A stretch of 64,000 nt of DNA from Streptomyces sp. HD (GTDB lineage: Bacteria; Actinomycetota; Actinomycetes; Streptomycetales; Streptomycetaceae), in assembly GCF_028369295.1 (NCBI RefSeq), contig NZ_JAQMYP010000038.1, positions 1 to 64,000 of the forward strand, given 5' to 3'. Within the stretch, counting starts at the first letter, position 1; each line of letters starts with the position of its first letter. Position numbers and translations under genes: made by a program. A model generated the notes under the pieces. That model had not been told where the DNA came from. It was given only the letters and a program-made list of their open reading frames with translations, and ran no database searches. Below, one piece after another: positions 53,330 through 62,597 of the stretch.

Positions 53330-54184
53330 TCATGCGGTCGCCGAGCGGTACTTCCGCACGGCCCAGGTGCGGAATATGGCGATGATCAGGACCGAGTAGA
53401 TCAACGAGGCCCAGACCGGGTGCTGCATGGGCCAGGCTTCCGAGGGCGAGACCCCGGGGTTGGCGAAGAGTTCGCGGCAGGCCTGGACCGTGGCGCTGAA
53501 GGGGTTCCAGTCGGCGACGTGCCGCAGCCACGGGGTCATATGGCTGGTGTCCACGAACGCGTTCGAGATGAAGGTGACCGGGAAGAGCCAGATCAGCCCG
53601 CTGGACGTGGCCGCCTCGGGGGTGCTGACGGACATGCCGATCAGGGCACCGATCCAGGTGAACGCGTAGCCGAGCAGGAGCAGCAGTCCGAAGGCCCCCA
53701 GCACCCGGCCGGCGTTGGTGTTCCCGTCCGACCCCACGCGCCAGCCGACCAGCAGCGCGACCACGGCCAGGACGACCAGGGTCAGCGCGGTCTGGACGAG
53801 GTCGGCGAAGGTACGACCGGTGAGCACCGCACCCCTGGCCATCGGTAGCGAGCGGAAGCGATCGATGAGCCCCTTGTGCATGTCGTCGGCGATGCCCGCA
53901 CCGGAGCTGGCGGTGGCGAACGTGACGGTCTGCGCGAAGATGCCCGCCATCAGGAAGTTCTTGTAGTCGACGGCGCTGGTGCTGGCCCCGATCTGCATGG
54001 ACCCGCCGAAGACGTAGGTGAACAGCACCACGAACATGATGGGCTGGATCAGCCCGTAGATGATCATCTCCGGGATCCGGGACATCCGGATCAGGTTGCG
54101 CTTCGCCACGACCATCGAGTCCCGGACGGACTGGCCGATCGGGTTCGTGGCCGGTGCGACGCGTACGGCGTCGAGAGCGCTCAT
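53330..54184 (-). CDS. ABC-2 type exporter permease (DrrB-like)
   Basis: The 284-residue protein has six hydrophobic helices and the ABC-2 permease pattern: SRIPEMIIYGLIQPIMFVVLFTYVFGGSM, NFLMAGIFAQTVTFATASSGAGIADDMHKGLIDRFRSLPMARGAVLTGRTFAD (the conserved coupling-helix region), and NPFSATVQACRELFANP. DrrB-type permeases pump drugs or lipids outward with a DrrA-type ATPase. Its start overlaps the ATPase stop as ATGA. Confidence 0.95.
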   Translation of the reverse strand: MSALDAVRVAPATNPIGQSVRDSMVVAKRNLIRMSRIPEMIIYGLIQPIMFVVLFTYVFGGSMQIGASTSAVDYKNFLMAGIFAQTVTFATASSGAGIADDMHKGLIDRFRSLPMARGAVLTGRTFADLVQTALTLVVLAVVALLVGWRVGSDGNTNAGRVLGAFGLLLLLGYAFTWIGALIGMSVSTPEAATSSGLIWLFPVTFISNAFVDTSHMTPWLRHVADWNPFSATVQACRELFANPGVSPSEAWPMQHPVWASLIYSVLIIAIFRTWAVRKYRSATA

Positions 54185-55170
54185 TTGACGGCCTCCTTGC
54201 CGTTCTCCTCGTCCTTCACCTCGGCCAGGTGTCCCGTCAGGGAGAGGAACACGTCGTCGAGGGTCGGGCGACGCAGGCCGATGTCGTCGATCTCGATGCC
54301 GCGGGTGTCGAGTTCGCGGATGACCTCGGCGAGCAGCTTGGCGCCGCCGGTCACGGGCACGGTGAGCTTGCGCATGTGCTCCTCGACCGTGGTCTCGCCC
54401 TTGCCGAAGCCGCTCAGCACCTCGGACGCGGGCTGTATGTCGTCACGCTCGTGCACCACGACCTCGACGCGCTCGCCGCCGGTGCGGGCCTTGAGCTGGT
54501 CGGAGGTGCCCGTGGCGATGACGCGGCCGTGGTCGACGACGGCGATGTCGTGCGCCAGGTGATCGGCCTCTTCGAGGTACTGGGTGGTCAGCAGCAGGGT
54601 CGTGCCGCCGGAGACCAGTCGCTTGATGACCTCCCACAGCAGCTGGCGGTTGCGCGGGTCGAGGCCGGTCGTCGGCTCGTCCATGAACATCACGGGCGGC
54701 GAGACCACCAGGGCGGCCGCGAGGTCGAGGCGGCGGCGCATCCCGCCGGAGTAGGTCTTGGTGGGGCGGTCGGCGGCGTCGGAGAGGTCGAACTGCTCCA
54801 GCAGCTCGGCCGCGCGGGCCTTCGCCGCCTTCGCCCTCATCTGGTAGAGCTGGCCGACCATCTGCAGGTTCTCACGGCCGGTGAGGTACTCGTCGACCGC
54901 CGCGAACTGGCCGGACAGGCCGATGGAGCGGCGTACGGCGTCGGGTTGCTTGAGGACATCGATGCCCGCGACGACCGCCGAGCCGCTGTCGGGGCGCAGC
55001 AGGGTCGTCAGACAGCGGACGGCCGTCGTCTTGCCCGCGCCGTTCGGCCCGAGCAGGCCGAGGACCGTGCCCTCGGGGACATCGAGGTCGACGCCGTCCA
55101 GAGCCCTTACGTCGCCGAAGGTCTTCACCAGGCCTTCGGCATAGATGGCGCCTGGCATATGAATCTCCAC
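54181..55170 (-). CDS. ABC exporter ATP-binding protein (DrrA-like)
   Basis: The 329-residue ATPase has Walker A GPNGAGKTT (about 41-49), Q-loop LSGQFAAVDE, ABC signature YSGGMRRRLDLA, Walker B VMFMDEPTTGLD and switch His in LLTTQYLEE, where the usual His position is Gln-Tyr as in other DrrA-type proteins. The C-terminal domain (GIEIDDIGLRRPTLDDVFLSLTGH) is the DrrA-type extension. It works with the permease that follows. A palindrome at 55283-55298 upstream is a likely operator. The ATG at 55158 is an alternative start. Confidence 0.95.
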   Translation of the reverse strand: MEIHMPGAIYAEGLVKTFGDVRALDGVDLDVPEGTVLGLLGPNGAGKTTAVRCLTTLLRPDSGSAVVAGIDVLKQPDAVRRSIGLSGQFAAVDEYLTGRENLQMVGQLYQMRAKAAKARAAELLEQFDLSDAADRPTKTYSGGMRRRLDLAAALVVSPPVMFMDEPTTGLDPRNRQLLWEVIKRLVSGGTTLLLTTQYLEEADHLAHDIAVVDHGRVIATGTSDQLKARTGGERVEVVVHERDDIQPASEVLSGFGKGETTVEEHMRKLTVPVTGGAKLLAEVIRELDTRGIEIDDIGLRRPTLDDVFLSLTGHLAEVKDEENGKEAVK

Positions 55171-55282
55171 GTCGTCGGGAAGCTTCGGAAAGGCTATGAG
55201 CTCGTGCTTTTCGTTCCTTGTTCGTTCTCTGTCGTTTCGCGCAATGACTCGGCGTCACGGCGGGGATGCGCGACACACCGTA

Positions 55283-55298
55283 ACGCGATGTATCGCGT
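55283..55298. promoter_or_regulatory. ACGCGAT-GT-ATCGCGT palindrome upstream of DrrAB-like exporter
   Basis: The exact 7-base arms with a 2-base centre lie 113 bases upstream of the exporter ATG, in the gap after the threonine dehydratase gene (same strand). TATCGCG-type palindromes resemble sites bound by PadR- or GntR-like repressors of exporters. No regulator is encoded next to it. Confidence 0.5.
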
Positions 55299-55334
55299 CT
55301 CTCAACGGATTTTCCCGAACGAGTGGCTCGCGCC

Positions 55335-56564
55335 TCAGCCGATGACGGTGTAGCCGGCCTCACGCAGGGCCTGGCCGACCTCGACGCAGTGCGCGGGGCC
55401 CTTCGTCTCCAGGTGCAGCTCGACCTCCGCCTCCGTGAGTCCGAGCCGTGGGTCGGTCCGTACGTGACTCACATCGAGGACGTTAGCGTCCACCACTGAC
55501 AACACCCCGAGAAGCGTGGCGAGCGCGCCCGGCCGGTCCGTCAGCCGCAGCCTTACGGCCAGATAGCGACCCTGCGCGGCCATGCCGTGCCGCAGGACGC
55601 GTTGCAGAAGCACCGGGTCGACATTGCCGCCGGAGAGCACCGCGACGACCGGGCCCTCGAAGGCGTCGGGCTCGCTGAGCAGCGCCGCGACGGGGCTCGC
55701 CCCGGCCGGTTCGACGACCAGCTTGGCCCGCTCCAGGCACAGCAGCAGGGCGGTGGCCAGCTCGTCCTCGCTGACCGTGCGGACCTCGTCCACCAGGTCG
55801 CCGATGATCCGGAACGGCACATCACCCGGGCGGCCGACCTTGATGCCGTCGGCCATCGTCGCCGGGTTGTCGACGGCGACGGGGTGCCCGGCCGCCAGTG
55901 AGGGCGGGTACGCCGCCGCGCCCGCCGCCTGCACGCCCACGATCCGCACGTCCGGCCGCAGCGTCTTCACCGCCATCGCGATGCCCGCCGCGAGCCCTCC
56001 CCCGCCGATGCCGACGACGATCGTCCGCACCTCCGGGCACTGTTCGAGGATCTCCAGGCCGACCGTGCCCTGACCAGCGATGATGTCGGGGTGGTCGAAG
56101 GGGTGGATGAACACCGCGCCCGTCTCGGCCGCGTACTCCTGGGCGGCGGTCAGCGTCTCGTCGACCACCTGGCCGTGCAGCCGCACCTCGGCGCCGTAGT
56201 CCCGGGTGGCGCTGATCTTCGGGAGCGGGGCGCCCTTCGGCATGAACACCGTCGAGCGCACGCCGAGCAGCGACGAGGCCAGGGCGACGCCCTGCGCGTG
56301 GTTGCCGGCGCTCGCGGCGACGACCCCCGCCGCCCGCTCCTCCGGAAGCAGCCCGGCGATCCGGACATACGCGCCGCGCAGCTTGAACGACCCCGTCCGC
56401 TGGAGGTTCTCGCACTTGAAGTGCACCGGAGCACCCACCAGCTGGGACAGGTGCCTGCTGCCCTCCATCGCGGTCACCCGCGCCACGCCCGTCAGCATCT
56501 TCTGCGCACCGCGCACGTCGTCGAGCGTGACGGGAGGCAAGGAGTCAGCCGTGCGGTAGCTCAT
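55335..56564 (-). CDS. ilvA: Threonine ammonia-lyase (dehydratase) with ACT domain
   Basis: The 409-residue fold-type II PLP enzyme converts L-threonine to 2-oxobutanoate and ammonia. PLP lysine Lys61 lies in RTGSFKLRGAY. Other matches are AASAGNHAQGVA, the phosphate loop IGIGGGGLAAG, and a single C-terminal ACT domain (YLAVRLRLTDRPGALATLLGVLSVVDANVLDVSH). The length with one ACT domain matches the short biodegradative/IlvA-like type. ATG at 56564; the long upstream open frame overlaps the divergent marR gene and is ignored. It could serve isoleucine synthesis or catabolism. Confidence 0.95.
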   Translation of the reverse strand: MSYRTADSLPPVTLDDVRGAQKMLTGVARVTAMEGSRHLSQLVGAPVHFKCENLQRTGSFKLRGAYVRIAGLLPEERAAGVVAASAGNHAQGVALASSLLGVRSTVFMPKGAPLPKISATRDYGAEVRLHGQVVDETLTAAQEYAAETGAVFIHPFDHPDIIAGQGTVGLEILEQCPEVRTIVVGIGGGGLAAGIAMAVKTLRPDVRIVGVQAAGAAAYPPSLAAGHPVAVDNPATMADGIKVGRPGDVPFRIIGDLVDEVRTVSEDELATALLLCLERAKLVVEPAGASPVAALLSEPDAFEGPVVAVLSGGNVDPVLLQRVLRHGMAAQGRYLAVRLRLTDRPGALATLLGVLSVVDANVLDVSHVRTDPRLGLTEAEVELHLETKGPAHCVEVGQALREAGYTVIG

Positions 56565-56709
56565 GACACAAGTCTCGCAGTTCACAGGCGCAAGGCCCTG
56601 GTGTGACCAAGCACCGAGATGGGTTTGCGCAGCGCCGGTACACCCCGCGTCCGGGCCGCGTACCCTGTCCCCCAACCCAGCACCCCCTTCATGAAGTGAG
56701 CCCCCGGCC

Positions 56710-57234
56710 ATGCCCACAACACCTGAAATGTCGATGGACATGACGACCGTCGCTGACAGCGGTCTCCTCGACACGCTGCAGCACGAGGTGGCGGTGTTCG
56801 CCCGCCGTGCCGAACAGACCCGGCTCGGGGGGGTCGGGCAGGTGCGCAACTCCATGGACCGCGCCGCATACCTGCTGCTCAACCGGCTCGACAAGGAAGG
56901 CCCCATGGGCGTCAAGGCGCTCGCCGCGAGCATGGGGATCGACTCGTCGACGGTCACCCGGCAGGTGGCACCCCTCGTCGACACGGGGCTCGTCAAGCGC
57001 ACCTCGCACCCCGAGGACGGGCGGGCGGTCGTGCTCCAGCTGTCCCCGCGCGGGCAGTCGCGACTGGAGGAAGTGCGCTCGTCGCGACGTCAGTTGATGG
57101 CGGAACTGACGCAGGACTGGGCCCCGGAGGAGCGCGAGGCGTTCTGCACGCTCCTCACGCGCTTCAACACCGCGCTGTCCTCACGGATGGCGGCCCAGGG
57201 CATCACCGGGGCGGAGACGCCCACGGCGTCCTGA
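56710..57234 (+). CDS. MarR-family transcriptional regulator
   Basis: The 174-residue protein has a winged helix-turn-helix (about 62-125: MGVKALAASMGIDSSTVTRQVAPLVDTGLVKRTSHPEDGRAVVLQLSPRGQSRL) and flanking dimerisation helices. It is divergent from the threonine dehydratase gene across a 145-bp region. It may control itself and that gene, but no clear MarR-type operator is recognisable. Two in-frame ATGs (56710 and 56731) compete as starts. Confidence 0.93.
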   Translation: MPTTPEMSMDMTTVADSGLLDTLQHEVAVFARRAEQTRLGGVGQVRNSMDRAAYLLLNRLDKEGPMGVKALAASMGIDSSTVTRQVAPLVDTGLVKRTSHPEDGRAVVLQLSPRGQSRLEEVRSSRRQLMAELTQDWAPEEREAFCTLLTRFNTALSSRMAAQGITGAETPTAS

Positions 57235-57406
57235 GCAGGCGGCACGGCCCGCCCACGCACGCGTGCACGCTTGATCGGGTCCTGACCCTTGACCCTGGGC
57301 CGTCCCTGGCCTCATATGAAACCGGGTCCTCCTGTCGTGCACGACCGGCGTGTCACGTACCTGGCCGGACCCGGTTCCTCAGAGCGCGTTTCAGGCGGGA
57401 GGGGCG

Positions 57407-57919
57407 GTGGGACGACGGCGTGCGGCCCAGGACGCCCGCCGGGCCCGGGAGTTCGAGGCGTTCGTCGCGGGCGCGGCAGGGCGGCTGTTGCATGCCGCGA
57501 CGCTGCTCACCGCGGAGCCGCCGGATCACAACCCGCGCGCGAGGCGCCTGCTGACACTGTCCCTCGCGCACACGTACGCGTGCTGGGACCGACTGCGCGG
57601 TGAGGACCCGTACGACCGTGCCCGCCAGTACCTGGCCACTCGCTTCTCCCGGGCCGCCTGGCACGAGTACGGCGGTCTGGGCGTCCTCGCCCGGTTCCGC
57701 CCGCCCCCCGAGGGGCCGCTCGCCCGGCTCTCCCCGCAGGAACGCCTGATCCTGGTCCTCCGCCTGTACGAGGGGGTCGCCGAGGAACAGGTCGGGGCCC
57801 TGCTCGGCCTGCCGGCGGAGCGCGTCACCGCGATCTGCGACCGGGCGACGGCGACGCTGCTGCAGCCGCCGCGAGGAGCCGCGCCCGCCGTACTGGGAGC
57901 GAAGGCGGTGTCACCGTGA
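57407..57919 (+). CDS. Atypical sigma-like protein (region 4 only recognisable)
   Basis: From the GTG at 57407, with GGGAGGGG just upstream, it has 170 residues. The C-terminal part (LARLSPQERLILVLRLYEGVAEEQVGALLGLPAERVTAICDRATATLL) is a sigma region 4 helix-turn-helix. The N-terminal part (RAREFEAFVAGAAGRLLHAATLLTA, ARRLLTLSLAHTYACWDRLRGEDPYDRARQYLATRF) occupies the place of region 2 but lacks the acidic -10 recognition pattern. Its stop overlaps the start of a small membrane protein gene as GTGA. It may be a degenerate sigma factor or an adaptor. Confidence 0.75.
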   Translation: MGRRRAAQDARRAREFEAFVAGAAGRLLHAATLLTAEPPDHNPRARRLLTLSLAHTYACWDRLRGEDPYDRARQYLATRFSRAAWHEYGGLGVLARFRPPPEGPLARLSPQERLILVLRLYEGVAEEQVGALLGLPAERVTAICDRATATLLQPPRGAAPAVLGAKAVSP

Positions 57920-58164
57920 ATCGCCCGCAGCGGGAAGCGGCCGCACGGCGGATCATGGAGGGCACGCCACCGCCGGTGCCGCCGGAGCTGTACACGGAGG
58001 TCGTGCGACGCGGCGGCCGCATGCTGCGCCGCAGGACGGCCGCCGTCCGGCTGATGTGGCTGCTGCTGTTCGCCGCGACGGTGGCGTTCGTGGTGTGGGC
58101 GGTGATGGCCCGCCCGTGGGTGGAGCCGCCGTCGGAGACGACCCCACCGCTGACGGGCTGGTGA
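57916..58164 (+). CDS. Small membrane protein coupled to the sigma-like gene
   Basis: The 82-residue protein starts at a GTG within the GTGA overlap. It has a cytoplasmic basic N-terminal 45 residues (REAAARRIMEGTPPPVPPELYTEVVRRGGRMLRRR), one transmembrane helix at about 45-66 (LMWLLLFAATVAFVVWAVMA) and a short Pro-rich outer end. Tight coupling to a sigma-like gene suggests a membrane anchor or anti-sigma function; no known anti-sigma motif is visible. Confidence 0.82.
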   Translation: MNRPQREAAARRIMEGTPPPVPPELYTEVVRRGGRMLRRRTAAVRLMWLLLFAATVAFVVWAVMARPWVEPPSETTPPLTGW

Positions 58165-58169
58165 GAACC

Positions 58170-58196
58170 GCCGGCCGGTGACGATCACCGGCCGGC
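58170..58196. terminator. Bidirectional hairpin between convergent genes
   Basis: A perfect 12-base stem GCCGGCCGGTGA / TCACCGGCCGGC with a three-base CGA loop lies between the stop at 58164 and the stop of metB at 58214. No T-run is present. Confidence 0.8.
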
Positions 58197-58213
58197 TGCT
58201 GGGACCGTCCGGA

Positions 58214-59368
58214 CTAGCCGAGCGCCTGCTGGAGGTCCTCCAGGAGATCGTCGACGTTCTCGATGCCCACGGAGAGGCGTACGAGGTCCCCGGGTACCTC
58301 CAGGGCCGAGCCGGCCGCGGACGCGTGCGTCATACGCCCCGGGTGCTCGATGAGGGACTCCACACCGCCCAGGGACTCGCCGAGCGTGAACACCTTGGCG
58401 CGGTTGCAGACCTCGACGGCCGCCTCCTCACCACCGGCGACCCGGAAGGAGACCATGCCGCCGAACGTCCGCATCTGCTTGGCGGCGACCTCGTGACCGG
58501 GGTGGTCGGGCAGCCCCGGGTAGAGAACGCTCGTCACGCGCGCGTGCCGGGTCAGCATGTCGGCGATCTTCGTGGCGTTCTCGCTGTGCCGGTCCATGCG
58601 CACCGACAGCGTCTTGGTGCCGCGCAGCACCAGCCAGGAGTCGAAGGGCCCGGCGACCGCGCCCATCGCGTTCTGGTGGAACGCCAGCTCCTCGCCGAGT
58701 GCCTCGTCACCGACGATCAGCGCGCCGCCGACGACGTCCGAGTGGCCGCCCATGTACTTGGTCAGGGAGTGCACCACCACGTCGGCACCCAGGGACAGCG
58801 GCTGCTGCAGGTACGGCGTGGCGAAGGTGTTGTCGACGACGAGCTTCGCGCCCGCGTCCCGGGTGATCTGGGCGACGGATGCGATGTCGGTGATGCCGAG
58901 CAGCGGGTTGGAGGGGGTCTCCACCCACACGGCCTTGGTCTTCGGGGTGATGGCGGCCCGTACCGCGGACGGATCGCTGGTGTCGGCGACCGACCACTCC
59001 ACCCCCCACCGGGACACGACCTTCGCGAAGAGGCGGAACGTACCGCCGTACGCGTCATTGGGGATGACCACATGGTCGCCGGGGCTGAGCAGCGTACGCA
59101 ACAGGCAGTCCTCGGCCGCCAGTCCGGACGCGAACGCAAGGCCGCGACGGCCGCCCTCCAGGGCGGCGAGGTTCTCCTCCAGGGCGGTCCTGGTCGGGTT
59201 GGCGCTACGGCTGTACTCGTAGCCGCCGCGCAGACCGCCGACGCCGTCCTGCTTGTAGGTCGAGACCTGATAGATGGGCGGGACGACCGCGCCGGTGAGC
59301 GGGTCCGCCGTGTTGCCCGCGTGGATGGCGAGCGTCTCGAAGTGCTGACTGATGTGCCTGTCACTCAT
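58214..59368 (-). CDS. metB: Cystathionine gamma-synthase / lyase
   Basis: The 384-residue Cys/Met-metabolism PLP enzyme has signatures FETLAIHAGNTADPLTGAVVPPIYQVSTY, YEYSRSANPTRTALEENLAALEGG, ETPSNPLLGITDI and the PLP lysine Lys204 in HSLTKYMGGHSDVVGG. It joins O-acylhomoserine and cysteine to cystathionine, or cleaves cystathionine; actinobacterial members often do both. Single gene, ATG at 59368. I see no S-box or T-box-like leader upstream. Confidence 0.95.
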   Translation of the reverse strand: MSDRHISQHFETLAIHAGNTADPLTGAVVPPIYQVSTYKQDGVGGLRGGYEYSRSANPTRTALEENLAALEGGRRGLAFASGLAAEDCLLRTLLSPGDHVVIPNDAYGGTFRLFAKVVSRWGVEWSVADTSDPSAVRAAITPKTKAVWVETPSNPLLGITDIASVAQITRDAGAKLVVDNTFATPYLQQPLSLGADVVVHSLTKYMGGHSDVVGGALIVGDEALGEELAFHQNAMGAVAGPFDSWLVLRGTKTLSVRMDRHSENATKIADMLTRHARVTSVLYPGLPDHPGHEVAAKQMRTFGGMVSFRVAGGEEAAVEVCNRAKVFTLGESLGGVESLIEHPGRMTHASAAGSALEVPGDLVRLSVGIENVDDLLEDLQQALG

Positions 59369-59548
59369 GGGAACCGAGCGTAGTCCGCGAACGGAGCGGA
59401 TGCCGCCGGGCAAATGCGCCGACCGAGCCGACCGGACTGGCTGAGATGCCAGGGCCGGCCCCGGGAAGCCCTCCCCCCACAGAACCCTTTCTCCACAGCC
59501 TCCCGACCTCGTTCGCCATTTGTCAGCGGCGTCTGGAACGCTGGAGCC

Positions 59549-60667
59549 ATGGAGATTCTCTGGGTCCTGATCGCGCTCGTGATGCTCGGCTTTGTGGTAC
59601 TGCCGTTCATGAGGCGCAGGCGGGGCATGATCGAGCAGGTCCCGCCGGGCCACCCGGACGCCGCGGACCCGGCGAACTACGGCTTCGTACGGCAGGAGGA
59701 GCTGGACATCCGCATGCCCGGCCCCGACCAGGACCTGCTGGACGTCCTGGACCTGGTCCAGCGCACCCAGGACTACCACGCGGCCTCGCAGCTGCTGGCC
59801 GGCACCGAGGCGGAGGGCGAGCTGCGCTGGCAGCGGGTGCAGGCCTTCGCCGGCGCCGCGTCGCTGGAGCTGAGGCAGCGGCCGGGCGGGGTCGCCGAGT
59901 CTCCCGGCGGGCAGTGGCTGCGGGTGTGGCGGGCCGAGCAGGCCAAGGACGCGGGCGGCGCGGCCGTACACGCGGAGTTCCTCGTCCAGCAGGCGTGGCG
60001 CACGGCGACGCCGGGCACGGACGAGTTCCGGATCATCATGGAGGAGGCGAGGTCGGCGTGCGGCGATGCCGCGCTGCTCGCCCCCGGTGACCCGATCCCG
60101 TACATCATCGAGCTGTCGGTGGCCCGTGGACTGGCCTACCCGCGGGCGGAGTTCGAGCAGCTCTGGCTGAAGATCCTGGACCGCGCCCCGGCCCACATGG
60201 GCGCACATCTGGCGGCCCTGCACTACTGGTGCGAGAAGTGGCACGGCTCCCGCCAGCTGGCCACCGAGTTCGCGGAAGCGGCGGCGGCCCGCGCGCCCCA
60301 GGGCTCCCTCCTCGCCGCCATGCCGCTCTTCGCCGTCTTCGAGCACCTGCCCGAGGTGAACCTGGTCAGCGGCTTCTACCGGAGCGAGGTCGTGACGAAG
60401 GCGATCCACGGCGCGCTGTTCGCGGTGCACGCGGCCCGCCCCGACGACCCGATGCTGGCCCATGTGCGCCATCTGCTGATCTTCTTCCTGGTGCGCGGCG
60501 AACGCTGGGCGGAGGCCATGGACCAGCTGATACACGTCGACGGCCATGTCGGCGCCCTCCCCTGGACCCTGTCCGCCGACCCGGCCGCGGAGTTCGCGGT
60601 GTACCGCGCGCTGGCGGTGGCCGGCTACGAGGCGAACGGCGGCAGCCCGGCGACGCTGCCGCACTGA
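59549..60667 (+). CDS. Membrane-anchored helical protein, paralogue of 62598-63719
   Basis: The 372-residue protein has an N-terminal transmembrane helix (residues 1-20: MEILWVLIALVMLGFVVLPF) followed by RRRRG, so the rest lies in the cytoplasm. The soluble part is helical and TPR-like. It shares with the gene at 62598 the stretch ALxYWCEKWxGSxxLAxxFA and the arrangement around it (PYIIELSVARGLAYPRAEFEQLWLKILDRAPAHMGAHLAAL against PFIVEIPLAKGLGYPHERFEEIWAEI). This fits the DUF4034-type family. An M48 protease gene lies between the two. Function unknown. Confidence 0.87.
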   Translation: MEILWVLIALVMLGFVVLPFMRRRRGMIEQVPPGHPDAADPANYGFVRQEELDIRMPGPDQDLLDVLDLVQRTQDYHAASQLLAGTEAEGELRWQRVQAFAGAASLELRQRPGGVAESPGGQWLRVWRAEQAKDAGGAAVHAEFLVQQAWRTATPGTDEFRIIMEEARSACGDAALLAPGDPIPYIIELSVARGLAYPRAEFEQLWLKILDRAPAHMGAHLAALHYWCEKWHGSRQLATEFAEAAAARAPQGSLLAAMPLFAVFEHLPEVNLVSGFYRSEVVTKAIHGALFAVHAARPDDPMLAHVRHLLIFFLVRGERWAEAMDQLIHVDGHVGALPWTLSADPAAEFAVYRALAVAGYEANGGSPATLPH

Positions 60668-60865
60668 GCTGCGTATCGCCCACTGCACCGCGATCGCCCC
60701 GCTCAACCGTGGTAACGCCCTGCTCGACCGCGTAACGCTCCGCTGAACCGCGTACACGCCCCCGGACCAGAATCCGCGTTGCCGCACCGACCTGCGCTGA
60801 GGCATACTCCGCTTCCCCCCACACGAGTTCGTCATGTCCATTTCTAGTGGGGGGACTTGCCCAAA

Positions 60866-62464
60866 ATGGGGGCAACTCTGCGCGCGGTGCGCGCTCTCGT
60901 CCTGCTCGCCGGGTTCTATCTGCTCGGTTTCGTGATGCTCGGCGCGCTCGTCGCCGTCGACTGGGCCGTCGCCAAGGGCGGTGTCGGCGGTGTCACCGCC
61001 AAGGTGTGGATCGTCAGCGCGCTGCTGGCGATCCCCATCGTGCAGGGCATGTTCGCGCTGCGCACGCCCAAGGACGAGCCGCTGCCGGGCCTGTCCGTGA
61101 CCGAGCGGCAGGAACCCGAACTCTGGGCGGCCGTACGGGAACTGGCCGAGCAGACGGGTACCCGCGCGCCCGACGAGATCCTGCTGACCCCGGACGTCAA
61201 CGCGGCCGTGTCCGAGGACGCGACGTTCCTCGGCCTCAAGCCCGGACGGCGCCGCATGTACATCGGGCTGCCGCTGATGGCAGGGCTCAGCGAACCGCAG
61301 TTGCGGTCCGTCCTGGCCCATGAGTTCGGGCACTACACGCACCACGACACCCGCCTCGCCGCGATCACCCTGCGCGGCCGCCTCCAGGTGATGCGCACCG
61401 TCGCCAGCCTGCACGAGCGGTCCCGCAAGAAGGTCGCCAAGGAGGAGGCCAAGCAGGAGAAGAAGAACGCCAAGCGGCTCGCCAAGGGCAAGAAGGCGGG
61501 CTCGGTCGACGCCGGGTCGGCGGGCCTGAGCTACCGTCTCGCCGCCAGGCCGTTCCTCTGGTACGGCACCTTCTACCTGCGCGCCTCCCAGGGCGTGGGC
61601 CGCCGCCAGGAGCTCGCCGCCGACCTGGCCGCCGCACGCATCGCCGGCCGCGACGCCACCGCGTCCGCGCTGCGCGAGATACCCGTCCTGGACGCCGCCC
61701 AGGGCTTCTACATGCAGTCCTACGCCACCCTCGGCACCGGCGCCGGACTGCTGCCGCCACCCGGCGAGGTCTTCGGCGGACTGCGCCATCTGCTGGCCGG
61801 GCGCGCCGAGGAACTGGACGAGATGCGGCAGGCGCTGCCGGAGGAGGAGCAGTCGCCGTACGACTCCCACCCGCCCATCGCCGAGCGCATCGCCCGGATC
61901 GAGCAACTCCCCGACGACGGCCGCACACTCACCGGCGCCCGCCCCGCGCTCTCCCTGCTAGCCGACCCCGCCCAGGCGTTCACGGCGCTGGAACAGGCCG
62001 CGCTCACCCCCGAGGCACATCAGTTGCGCCGGGTCGCCGACTGGCCCCAGCTGGTGAACGAGTCGATGCTCTGGCACGCCGACCAGGACACCGAGCCGCT
62101 GCGCACGGCCGTCACCGAGGTGAACGGCGGCGACGGCTCCCTGACCGCCGTCCTGGACGCCGTCGACGCGGGCAAGCTGTGGCAGGTGGCCGACCGGCTC
62201 CCCAAGTCGCAGGAGGCGCAGTCCGCCACGGGCCGCGCCGCCCGCGAGTTCGCGCGCCCCCAGGTGCGCGCCCGCCTCTCCCGCATGGTCGTCGCCGACC
62301 TCGCCCGCCGGGGCCGGGCCCACTGGGAGCTGTCCTGGACGGACGCGGCACGGCTGCGCCTGCCGGACGGCTACGAGGAGGAGCTGAAGCAGGCGCTGGA
62401 CGCGGCGGTGACGGACGTACCGGACACGCGGGAACTGCGCCGACTGCTGGCACAGGCGAGCTGA
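60866..62464 (+). CDS. M48-family membrane metalloprotease (HtpX/Ste24-like)
   Basis: The 532-residue protein has two N-terminal membrane helices (about 7-33 and 46-66) and a zinc metalloprotease domain with HEFGH (His152, Glu153, His156) and the third ligand Glu249 in RRQELAADLAA. A Lys/Glu-rich cytoplasmic loop (KKVAKEEAKQEKKNAKRLAKGKK) separates the two zinc motifs. The C-terminal 200 residues are helical and outside the usual M48 core. A TTG at 60857 with GGGGGGAC close by is an alternative start. M48 membrane proteases clear damaged membrane proteins. The flanking paralogues make a three-gene M48 module. Confidence 0.93.
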   Translation: MGATLRAVRALVLLAGFYLLGFVMLGALVAVDWAVAKGGVGGVTAKVWIVSALLAIPIVQGMFALRTPKDEPLPGLSVTERQEPELWAAVRELAEQTGTRAPDEILLTPDVNAAVSEDATFLGLKPGRRRMYIGLPLMAGLSEPQLRSVLAHEFGHYTHHDTRLAAITLRGRLQVMRTVASLHERSRKKVAKEEAKQEKKNAKRLAKGKKAGSVDAGSAGLSYRLAARPFLWYGTFYLRASQGVGRRQELAADLAAARIAGRDATASALREIPVLDAAQGFYMQSYATLGTGAGLLPPPGEVFGGLRHLLAGRAEELDEMRQALPEEEQSPYDSHPPIAERIARIEQLPDDGRTLTGARPALSLLADPAQAFTALEQAALTPEAHQLRRVADWPQLVNESMLWHADQDTEPLRTAVTEVNGGDGSLTAVLDAVDAGKLWQVADRLPKSQEAQSATGRAAREFARPQVRARLSRMVVADLARRGRAHWELSWTDAARLRLPDGYEEELKQALDAAVTDVPDTRELRRLLAQAS

Positions 62465-62597
62465 CCGGCCGCCTGCTCCCACCGCCTACTACTCACCCCT
62501 GCCGCCCCCCTCCTCTCTCCCCTCCTCTCCCCCCCCCGCTACACACTTCCGCGCTACTCACCCCCTACAACTCACCGCTCAAGGACGCAGAAACCCC

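Noticed and set aside
55335..57002. N-terminal extension of the threonine dehydratase
   Set aside because: The extra 146 codons overlap the divergent marR gene and contain no family sequence. The ATG at 56564 gives the standard N-terminus.
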